DNA of 49,333 nucleotides from an uncultured Terriglobales bacterium (lineage in GTDB: Bacteria > Acidobacteriota > Terriglobia > Terriglobales > Acidobacteriaceae): assembly GCA_955652395.1 (NCBI GenBank), contig CATPBJ010000116.1:1-49333 (forward strand), in the 5' to 3' direction. The position numbers and the translations under genes are program-made. Each line of letters begins with the position of its first letter. Positions within the stretch are counted from its first letter, which is position 1. The notes beneath the pieces are model-generated. The model was given only the letters and a program-made list of their open reading frames with translations. It searched no databases and was not told where the DNA came from. Shown one piece after another: positions 37,328 through 45,200 of the stretch.

Positions 37328-37881
37328 AGTTCCTAGCCCGGCTCTTGCCCAAAATGTGAGCGCCTCACACTTGGTTAAGTCTTGGGGCCCTCTTCAAGTC
37401 ATTCCGACCGCTATGAGACGGGCTGAATGTCCTTGACGCGAATTGTCGATTTGTCGGCCGTTCCGCTCTCGTTTCGAGTGCGACACTGGTACCTCTCAAT
37501 CAATTATTTGCCAGTCGAGTTCCACAACCGAAACGTGTGCATGTTGTTGCCGCAGACTGTCGACGCCTTGTACGACTTTGAAGACCCCGCACAATCGTCT
37601 ATCACACGTTCTCGGGTTTCAAGGTCTCCTCTGTCCAAACCGGTCAAGTGACCGACAAGCCAAAGAATCTGTGACGTTCCCAGGGGCGGGCTTGCGGGTT
37701 TTGTCGGAATAGGCTCCACGGTGCATGAAGTTCATCCCCAGTTTTTGTTCTAGGTGGTCGCCTGGGCACGTTTAGGAGCATCCCGTCTTACCAACAAAAA
37801 ATACGGTCGAGCCTCAGCAGCGACAGGAAAAGCCGAGGTCAGCAGGTTAATATTCAGTACTAAGGCTCGCTGGCGGTAAAG
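37328..37881. other. Intergenic region upstream of the RiPP locus
   Basis: About 550 bases without a credible gene. It contains the second copy of the dispersed repeat (37706-37780). The promoter of the nucleotidyltransferase gene, and possibly of the whole RiPP locus, should lie between the repeat and 37881. Confidence 0.45.
37706..37780. repeat. Dispersed repeat, copy B (partner at 5941-6015)
   Basis: The segment aligns with 5941-6015 in the same orientation. The coding frame seen in copy A (QFLFELLAWAF) is broken here by an indel and a TAG, giving QFLF-stop-VVAWA. It lies about 100 bases upstream of the first RiPP-locus gene. Confidence 0.6.
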
Positions 37882-39081
37882 ATGCAAAAACGCCTAACCC
37901 GGCCGGAATTCGATCTACTTCTCGCCTGCTGCACTACAGAAGCAGATACTGGGCGATCGGCCAGGATCAGCCTCTCCTTGGATCGGGGTCCCGATTGGGT
38001 CGAGTTCGCGCGGCTAACCGAACATCATTCCGTAGGTCCGATAGTCTATCGGAGTCTTTCCGAGTTCCCACACGCGGTGCCTGACTCGATGCTGGAGCAG
38101 TTGCGGAAGGACTACGAACGTAATGCGCAGAAGAGTCTCCGGCTCACTCATGAACTTATTCGGATTCTGGACTGCCTTGAATCCCATGGCATTCCTGCAA
38201 TTCCATATAAGGGGCCGGTGCTCGCGAAAGCCGTGTACGGAGACATCGCTTTGCGGCGATTCTCCGATCTGGATATCCTCATCCATGCCACGGATGTGCC
38301 GGGCGCGAAGGCGGCCGTGCATGAACTAGGGTACACGCCAACTCTCCAGCTGAACGAAGCCGAGCAAGCTGCCCATCTCGCTTCGGGAAATGAGTGGCCT
38401 TTCGACGGTCCACTGGGCAATAACCTGCTCGAAATTCAATGGCGAGTACTTCCACGTTTCTATGCGGTGGAATTCAGTATCGAGAGCTTCTTTCAGCAGG
38501 CGCTTCGAGTTGATCTCGGAGGGAGTTCGGTCCGTACCTTAGCCCCCGAAGACCTTCTGCAGGTGCTATGTGTCCATACGGCCAAGCACGTCTGGTCGCG
38601 TCTGTCGTGGCTTTGTGACATTGCGGAGACTATGAGATCGCAACCCATTGACTACATCTCCGCGTCCCGGTCCGCAGAGGAACTCGGAATCGAAAAGATT
38701 GTTGCCGTCAATTTCTTGCTCTTGACTCAACTTTTTGGTGTACCCCTACCAGTGCCGTTCCGAAAGAGTACGGAGAATGATCCGGAAATCGAGTATCTCG
38801 CTGAAGTGGCTCGAAAGGTGCTAATTGGTATTTCCGACTACGACCCACAATCGATTGAGTATTTTCGCTTGATGGTGCGTCTCAGAGAGCGATTTCAGGA
38901 CAAGCTTCGTTTTCTCCTTCGTCTCATCTTCACGCCGAGCGCAGGAGAGTGGTCGACGGTTCGATTGCCAGCATGGCTTTTTCCGCTTTATCGCGGGATT
39001 CGTGTGTTCCGCCTAATGGCGAGATTCCTCGCAGGAGCCGTTGGAAAACCGTCGACGAAACCTGTTCAGGGGTCAGAGTGA
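37882..39081 (+). CDS. NTP_transf_5 nucleotidyltransferase family protein
   Basis: The 399-residue product belongs to the uncharacterised nucleotidyltransferase family NTP_transf_5. The diagnostic stretch near residues 105-150 reads AIPYKGPVLAKAVYGDIALR, then FSDLDILIHATDVPGAKAAV: an invariant Lys, an Arg and the DxD metal-binding pair in DLDIL. Homologues occur in lasso-peptide and other RiPP loci next to HPr-kinase-like genes. In one lasso pathway (pseudomycoidin) such an enzyme adds sugar to a kinase-placed phosphate. Here it is the first gene of a locus that also has an HPr-kinase homologue. A tailoring role is inferred; the substrate is unknown. Confidence 0.88.
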   Translation: MQKRLTRPEFDLLLACCTTEADTGRSARISLSLDRGPDWVEFARLTEHHSVGPIVYRSLSEFPHAVPDSMLEQLRKDYERNAQKSLRLTHELIRILDCLESHGIPAIPYKGPVLAKAVYGDIALRRFSDLDILIHATDVPGAKAAVHELGYTPTLQLNEAEQAAHLASGNEWPFDGPLGNNLLEIQWRVLPRFYAVEFSIESFFQQALRVDLGGSSVRTLAPEDLLQVLCVHTAKHVWSRLSWLCDIAETMRSQPIDYISASRSAEELGIEKIVAVNFLLLTQLFGVPLPVPFRKSTENDPEIEYLAEVARKVLIGISDYDPQSIEYFRLMVRLRERFQDKLRFLLRLIFTPSAGEWSTVRLPAWLFPLYRGIRVFRLMARFLAGAVGKPSTKPVQGSE

Positions 39082-39394
39082 ACTCGGAGTTGCCGCGGTC
39101 ACTGTCGAGAAAGAGGAGTAAAGTAGTAACGAGCGACGAGGCTTCTCCTGGGCGCGATCCGAACCGAGTTGCGCCAGTCAAATCTCTACTCACGTCGGTT
39201 TTCCCTGTCGTCCCACAGTTTTTCTCGATGAGTACGCGTTTAGGTGCTCCAGGCGCTGCCGTCTCGTCTTTTTGGATCAGGACATCAAGTGTCATCCCAC
39301 CAAAGTTTGTACATTTTTCCTCTCCCGTCGCCCCGGTACCTACCTAGTGAACATGGATCAGCCAAATAGTTTGCTACGGTGAAGCTGGTGAGTT
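39082..39394. other. Intergenic gap inside the RiPP locus
   Basis: 313 bases lie between the nucleotidyltransferase and PqqD-type genes. A short frame (39230-39349, 39 codons) exists but has no Cys, no leader motif and no clear ribosome-binding site, so I do not call it a second precursor. The gap may carry a promoter for the PqqD-onward genes. Confidence 0.4.
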
Positions 39395-39748
39395 ATGTCA
39401 GCCGCGGACACCTATATTCGCTCCGACGCGGTCGTATCCCGTCTTATTGGCGGAGAGACGCTCGTAGTCCCGGTGCGAGGCGGAGTCGGCGACTTGGCAT
39501 CGATATACAGCTTTAATGAGGTCGGAACAATGATCTGGCAGGCGCTCGCTACCCCGATAAGCCTGGAAGGACTGGTCGACTTGATCGAGCGCGAATTCCC
39601 AATAGGCCGGGACCAAGTACGGCAAGACGTGGTCCTTTTTTTGTCAGACATACGCTCGGCAGGCCTGGTGGCGATTCCGAATGCTCTTGAGGAATCGGGT
39701 GTCAGGGTTGGGTTAGCAGCCACGGAACTCAGAATGATCAGCAGCTAG
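39395..39748 (+). CDS. PqqD-type RiPP recognition element (RRE) protein
   Basis: The 117-residue product has the PqqD fold. Three strands (DAVVSRLIGGETLVVPVRGG) are followed by IYSFNEVGTMIWQAL, with the usual N-x-x-G-x-x-I-W pattern. The helices of the winged-helix part follow (LEGLVDLIEREFPIGRDQVR, then DVVLFLSDIRSAGLV). Such proteins bind the leader of RiPP precursors and present it to the modifying enzyme. The radical SAM gene follows after 11 bases and a precursor peptide gene lies 1.35 kb downstream. The predicted partner motif is YEAPKL in that peptide. Confidence 0.9.
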   Translation: MSAADTYIRSDAVVSRLIGGETLVVPVRGGVGDLASIYSFNEVGTMIWQALATPISLEGLVDLIEREFPIGRDQVRQDVVLFLSDIRSAGLVAIPNALEESGVRVGLAATELRMISS

Positions 39749-39759
39749 ACGGCGAATTC

Positions 39760-41076
39760 TTGAAGCCGAAGGCATCCGGAGTCGATTGCAAACTCAACAT
39801 GAATATAGCCGCATATGCCGAGCTTAGCCGTTCCATACATCAGCACTATTCCGGTCAGCGCGTTCCGTTGGAAGTGTCCATCGAAATAACACGCCGATGT
39901 CCGCTCGAGTGTCTTCACTGCTACAACAACCTCCCTATGGGCGACTTGCAGGCCCGCAGCCGTGAGCTGAGCCGGGAAGAGCATTTCAAACTGCTTGATG
40001 AGCTGGCTGAACTGGGTTGCCTTTGGCTCCTTTATACGGGAGGGGAGATATTCGCTCGCAAGGACTTCCTCGAGATTTACACCTACGCAAAGAAAAAAGG
40101 ATTTCTGATAACTCTTTTTACCAATGGGACGCTGATCGGGGAAAGAACGGCGGATTATTTGCGCCAATGGCCGCCTTTTGCCATAGAAATCACACTCTAT
40201 GGCCGAACCAAAGAAACCTATGAGGCCCTGACTGGAATTCCCGACAGTTACGAACGCTGCCTCCGCGGTATAGAGTTGCTGCGAGATCGCGGCTTGCCGT
40301 TGAAGCTCAAAACTGTTCCGACCACTGTGAATAAGCACGAAGTGCTTGCCATGAGGCAGTTCGCCGAAGAGGAACTGCACCTCGAGTTCAAATTCGATTC
40401 TCTGGTCAACCCACGTATTGATTGTTCGCAGAGCCCTCTTGCCGTGCGGCTTGCACCCGAGGAAGTCGTAGCTCTCGATCTACATTCTCCCAAAGTAGCA
40501 GCCGAGTATCGAAAACTGGGCGAACAGGAGATGCAGCATCCGCCCGCTCTGGAGAATATCGAGACTACTTACTCTTGCGGGGGAGGCATGAACTCCTTTG
40601 CCATCGACCCGTACGGTCACATGAGTATTTGTGTGCTCTCTCATCAGGAGACCTATGACATCCGATCGGGCAGTGTAAAGGAGGGTTGGGAGCAATTCCT
40701 CTTTCGCGTGCGCACCCGCGCACGGAAGAATATCTCTAAATGCGTAAGCTGCCGCCTTCACTCCCTTTGCAGCATGTGCCCGGCAAATGGAGAACTGGAA
40801 AATGGAAACCCAGAGTCTCCGGTGGAGTTTCTTTGCGAAGTCGCGCACTTGCGAGCGATGGCCATTGGGCTCCCAGTTTCGCCGCACGGAGAGTGCGACT
40901 TTTGCTCGGGCGGCCGCCGACATTCTGCGGCCGTTGAGTCAGCCCAAAGAATCGTTTCCAAAGAGATCGACGTAGGCGAATGGACCAGCCCGGCGATGCT
41001 TCTTCCGATTCTAGATAATCGAAGTTTGACTCCGGGTGGAGGTTGCGGCGGGTGTGGAGCGCAGTCATTTCGCTAA
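39760..41076 (+). CDS. Radical SAM/SPASM peptide-modifying enzyme
   Basis: The 438-residue product has the radical SAM cluster motif CPLECLHCY (Cys47, Cys51, Cys54) in a TIM-barrel-like domain with YTGGEIF and LFTNGTLI. A C-terminal SPASM region follows, with Cys in TYSCGGG, SICVLS, CVSCRLHSLCSMC and EFLCEVAH, enough to hold two further Fe-S clusters. Beyond it the tail has GECDFCSGG and ends GGGCGGCGAQSFR, extra Cys not typical of the family. Enzymes of this type crosslink Cys or other side chains in RiPP cores. The start is TTG at 39760, 11 bases after PqqD; an internal ATG at 39799 is an alternative. The precursor follows after 21 bases. Confidence 0.92.
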   Translation: MKPKASGVDCKLNMNIAAYAELSRSIHQHYSGQRVPLEVSIEITRRCPLECLHCYNNLPMGDLQARSRELSREEHFKLLDELAELGCLWLLYTGGEIFARKDFLEIYTYAKKKGFLITLFTNGTLIGERTADYLRQWPPFAIEITLYGRTKETYEALTGIPDSYERCLRGIELLRDRGLPLKLKTVPTTVNKHEVLAMRQFAEEELHLEFKFDSLVNPRIDCSQSPLAVRLAPEEVVALDLHSPKVAAEYRKLGEQEMQHPPALENIETTYSCGGGMNSFAIDPYGHMSICVLSHQETYDIRSGSVKEGWEQFLFRVRTRARKNISKCVSCRLHSLCSMCPANGELENGNPESPVEFLCEVAHLRAMAIGLPVSPHGECDFCSGGRRHSAAVESAQRIVSKEIDVGEWTSPAMLLPILDNRSLTPGGGCGGCGAQSFR

Positions 41077-41097
41077 AAGTGGGAGCGGTGCAAGGTG

Positions 41098-41268
41098 ATG
41101 AAAGAAGAACCTAACAACCGAAAGCCTTATGAAGCACCGAAACTCGTGAGGATCAGCCTCCGTCCCGAGGAAGCTGTGCTGGGAACTTGTAAGAACTCGT
41201 CGTCTGCGGGGCCCGTGGCGGCTGGGACGTGTACCATGGTTGGCCCCTGCATGACCCCTGGATCTTAG
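41098..41268 (+). CDS. RiPP precursor peptide, 56 residues
   Basis: The ATG at 41098 follows GGGAG (41081-41085) and AAGG, directly downstream of the radical SAM gene and upstream of the kinase gene. Residues 1-30 form a charged leader with YEAPKL (Tyr11, Pro14, Leu16). This fits the YxxPxL motif that lasso-peptide leaders use to bind a PqqD-like domain. It is followed by LRPEEAVLGTCK. The rest is a Gly/Pro/Ser/Thr-rich core with three Cys (31, 45, 51), two Gly-Pro pairs and a C-terminal Ser56. Composition and position fit a RiPP precursor; a C31 position at the leader-core junction is notable. The gene is short and would be missed by many gene finders. The final structure is unknown. Confidence 0.85.
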   Translation: MKEEPNNRKPYEAPKLVRISLRPEEAVLGTCKNSSSAGPVAAGTCTMVGPCMTPGS

Positions 41269-41310
41269 GGCATATGGAGGCCCAATTCTGCCCGCCCGCG
41301 GGAGCGATGA

Positions 41311-42231
41311 GTGCTCGTTGAAACGTCACCAGTGACGGTTTGCAGGCAGCCAGGGGTGACACACCGTTGTTGTGTCCGAATCGGAGAAGTCTCCATCGTT
41401 CTCGCTGCCAGTTCAGCAGAGGACATTCGCTTAACTGAAGAATTGGATGCGTTCAGGAGCGAGACGCCTGATTGCGATATCGAGATCAGCGTCGAGTGGG
41501 CGCAGGAATTGCAAAGATCAGAGGGCAAGAGGCTCTTTGATTCAGGTTCGTTGTGGATATTGTACGCAGATGATGCCGGTTTTGTTTTCGATTTCTCCAC
41601 GCCGGTCCTGGGCAAAGAGCCTTATAAACGCCTCTATGTGAGCCGCGATTTTTCCGAAGCACGTTTGCTCCTGAACCGTGCCTGCTTGTCGAAGAGCTCT
41701 GAAGTTTACCCGCTCGAATACCCGCTGGATGAGTTGCTGGTCACCAACTGGCTGGCTCTGGGAAGAGGGGTGGAGGTGCACGGTTGCGGGTTTGTCGACC
41801 ATGAAAGCGGGGCGCATCTATTTTTGGGCCATTCCGGGGCAGGAAAGAGCACGACGAGCCTTCTCTGGAAATCACTGCGAGACGTTCGTGTCTTGAGTGA
41901 CGATCGGATCATTTTGCGCCAGCGTGAAAATGAGACTTGGATGCACGGGACTCCTTGGCACGGAGAGGCGGGCTTCGCTTCCCCTGGAAAAGTAAGAATC
42001 CGCCGAATCTTCATCCTCGAACACGGCGACCAAAACGAAATCCTACCCCTCGCAGGGAATCGCGCCGTAGCCGAACTGTTCGCGCGCTGTTTCCCCCCCT
42101 TTCACGGGCACGGGCCGCTGAACTTCACGCTCGCCTATTTACACTACATCGCGGACTCTGTTCCTTGCTATCTCTATCGTTTCCTCCCCAATCCCAGCGC
42201 AGTGGAGAAGATCCTTGACTTCTGCTGCTGA
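41311..42231 (+). CDS. HPr-kinase-like protein of the RiPP locus
   Basis: The GTG at 41311 follows GGGAG. The 306-residue product has about 150 variable N-terminal residues and an HPr kinase/phosphorylase-type core. Features are the P-loop LGHSGAGKSTT (Gly173-Thr181), an acidic pair in VLSDDRIIL (Asp197-198) and GTPWHGE (213-219). Relatives in lasso-peptide loci phosphorylate the C-terminal Ser of the precursor. The peptide encoded 42 bases upstream ends in Ser. The gene overlaps the next one by 17 bases. The family assignment is firm; the substrate is inferred. Confidence 0.9.
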   Translation: MLVETSPVTVCRQPGVTHRCCVRIGEVSIVLAASSAEDIRLTEELDAFRSETPDCDIEISVEWAQELQRSEGKRLFDSGSLWILYADDAGFVFDFSTPVLGKEPYKRLYVSRDFSEARLLLNRACLSKSSEVYPLEYPLDELLVTNWLALGRGVEVHGCGFVDHESGAHLFLGHSGAGKSTTSLLWKSLRDVRVLSDDRIILRQRENETWMHGTPWHGEAGFASPGKVRIRRIFILEHGDQNEILPLAGNRAVAELFARCFPPFHGHGPLNFTLAYLHYIADSVPCYLYRFLPNPSAVEKILDFCC

Positions 42232-45200
42232 AGACAAACCTCATTCCCAGCTCTTTGGCGTCCTGAGTCAGGCATTGCTGTCTGGCGGACTTGGGTTTCG
42301 ATTCAGAGCGCACGGGACGAGCATGGTACCGGCAATTCGAGATGGCGATTTGCTCCACGTCCGACCTGTCGTCGCCGAAAAATTGCACCAGGGCGACATT
42401 GTGCTGTTCGCGGACGGTGCCTATTTCCGGGCCCACCGGCTCGTCCTCGTCGATCGCGAACGGGACGTTTTCATCACCCGAGGAGATGCCGCGGTGGATA
42501 GGGATGGTGCTCTGTCCTCGCAGCAACTCCTGGGAAAAGTTGTAGCCAAAGAAGAAGATGCCGCGGGGGGCCGCATGGTCCACCTTTGCGGAGTGCGCGC
42601 TCGGATGCGGCTGGTCGTTGCACGAGTGAAATGCTGGGGCTCTCGAGTCGTACGCCGCCTGCCGATTCGCCTGAGCGTAGAGGAGTCAACGCGGCTCGTT
42701 CCTCGGAAGCTTAAGTTTGGACGAACTTCCTGGCTTCTTCCCGTGCTTGCGTTGCTCAGCGCTCCAGCGGTTTTGTTTGGGCAGGTCGGCATTGACAGCG
42801 CTACTTCAGTCGGGCAGCAAGTAAGTGGTGCGGCTCCAACCATCACCCTGGCCCATATCTCGGCAGGAACGAATCTAGTCATGGTCGTTGGCGTCTCCAT
42901 CAACATTACCAACAACACTGGAGCCACTGTTACGGGCGTGACTTACAACGGCACCGCCCTGACATTGGCCGGTGCGCACAACGATGCGGGAAATACGCGG
43001 CGAGTTGAAATGTGGTCACTTATTGCTCCAGCCATCGGAGCGAACAACGTGGTTGTCACGTTGAATCTTCCCGGCGGAACTGGGACTCTCGGAGTGGTTG
43101 TGGGAGCGATCACGCTGACCGGAGCTGACCAAACCTCACCGCTGCGGCCGTTTGTCTCGGCGGATGGCGCCGCTGGCACGCCTGCTTCCCTGAACGTCCC
43201 GAGCGGCCTCAACGAGATGGTGATCGACACTTTGGCCACAGGTGGCGATCAAACGATCACCTTCGGTCCGAGCCAAGCGGCGCAGTGGAACCTGCAATCG
43301 TTAACCAGCCTCGCCAACCCAGATGTGCGCGGAACCGGCAGCACGCGCGCCGGTGCTCCCAGTGTCCCACTGTCTGAGACTCTTAGTGGCACCTCGAACT
43401 GGTCCGTAGGTGCTCTCTCGGTGAAACCGCTGCAGGCTGACGTTGGGGTCACGATCGTAACCAATGGCGTGTTTTCCCCGCAGAACGTTACTTATACCAT
43501 CAGCGTGACCAACAGTGGGCCTTCCACAGCACACGCCGTCGCGCTGACCGATACCTTGGCAGCAGGCCTTACGCTTGTTTCAGCAACGCCCAGCCAAGGC
43601 ACCTGCGCCGGTATTGGTCCGATTGTCTGCAGTCTCGGAACTATGAATAGTGGGTCCAATGCCACGGTCACCGTAATTGCGACTCCTAGTGCTCCCGGAT
43701 CCTATCCGAACACCGCAACCGTTACCGCCACTGAGCCAGACCTAAACGGCGGCAACAATTCCTACACGGCGGTTGCATTTGTCCAGACTCAAGCGTGTGC
43801 CACCCCCGCCCAGAACGGCAATGGCGGAGCGCTAGGGGGGGTGATTAACACTTATTATCCTGCGACTGCCAGTGCAGCTGCAGGCGCGACCTCGATCACT
43901 GTGGGAGCGTCAACCGGGGCCGCTGTCTCGATTGCCACGAATGATCTTCTTCTTGTCATCCAAATGCAGGACGCTTCGATCAACTCGACAAACACTTCGA
44001 GCTACGGCGACGGAACAACCGGATCGGGCTCCACAAATCTCAACAACAGCGGCAACTATGAACTTGTCACCGCAACCGGCCCAGTCCCGCTCGCCGGCGG
44101 AACGGTCAACTTCGTAGGAACTGGTCCTAGTGGTGGCCTGTTGTATAGCTACACAAACTCGGCGGCGACCGTTACTCAGGGACAGCGTAAGTACCAGGTG
44201 GTCCGTTTACCGCAATACTCGACTGCGACACTGGGCTCTACCCTGACCGCTTCAGCATGGAACGGTTCGACCGGCGGGATCCTTGCCCTTGATGTTGCCG
44301 GGACACTGAATCTGGGCGGTGCCACGGTCAGTGTGGACGGTCTGGGATTTCGTGGTGGAGCAGGTCTGCAATTGACTGGGGCTGCAGGCGCGAATACTGA
44401 CTTTCTGCACACGGCACCTGCGGCTTACACAGGGGCAGCCCACGCCGGAGTAGATGGAGCCAAAGGGGAGGGAATTGCCGGAACTCCGCGGTGGGTGGAA
44501 TCAGGGAACACGTTCCTGGGTCCCGGGGTTGAGGGCTATCCCAATGGCAGTATGGCCCGCGGCGCTCCCGGAAATGCGGGCGGCGGTGGTACCGACGCGA
44601 GTCCCGCCAACAACAGCCAAAACGCCGGAGGAGCGGGAGGCGGCAATGGTGGCGCGGGTGGTTCGGGCGGAGATGCTTGGAACAGTAATTTAAGCGTTGG
44701 CGGCCTTGGCGGTGCAGCCTTCCCAGCAAGCGCGGGCCGCATTGTGCTGGGCGGAGGGGGTGGAGCTGGCACTCGCAATGATTCTCCTGGTGACAATCAG
44801 GCCAGCAGCGGCGCAGCGGGCGGCGGGATTGTGATCATTCGTGCGGGAAATTTGAGCGGAACGGCGACCATTTCCGCCAGTGGTGCAGCGGCATATAACG
44901 GCACTCTAAACGACGCCGGAGGTGGCGGCGGAGCTGGTGGAAGCCTCATCGTCACTTCACAGGCGGGCGGGACGAGCGGACTTACGGTGGTCGCACGCGG
45001 TGGCAGGGGAGGAGACGCCTGGGACGCCCAGGCATTCAGTCTCGCCAACCGGCATGGTCCTGGGGGGGGCGGCGCAGGAGGCGTAGTGCTGCTTTCGGGG
45101 TCTGCAGCGAGTATTGACGTTAGCGGGGGCGCCAACGGCACAACCCTGAACCCCGGCGTGCCCTACGGAGCCACAAGCGGCAATTCCGGAATCAGTGCAA

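Larger units (their letters stand above)
37882..42670 (+). other. Putative radical SAM RiPP biosynthetic locus
   Basis: Six co-directional coding parts form one pathway: nucleotidyltransferase, PqqD-type RRE protein, radical SAM/SPASM enzyme, precursor peptide, HPr-kinase-like protein and S26 peptidase domain. From PqqD onward the gaps are 11, 21 and 42 bases and then a 17-base overlap, consistent with one operon. The pairing of a lasso-like YxxPxL leader and lasso-type tailoring enzymes with a radical SAM enzyme, and no lasso cyclase, is the unusual point. No ABC exporter lies in the window. Confidence 0.75.

Noticed and set aside
39230..39349. A second precursor peptide in the gap before PqqD
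   Set aside because: The 39-codon frame has no Cys, no YxxPxL motif and no clear ribosome-binding site.
44550..45110. Tandem or CRISPR-like repeats in the Gly-rich DNA
   Set aside because: The G-rich similarity is due to Gly codons; there are no exact repeat units or spacers.
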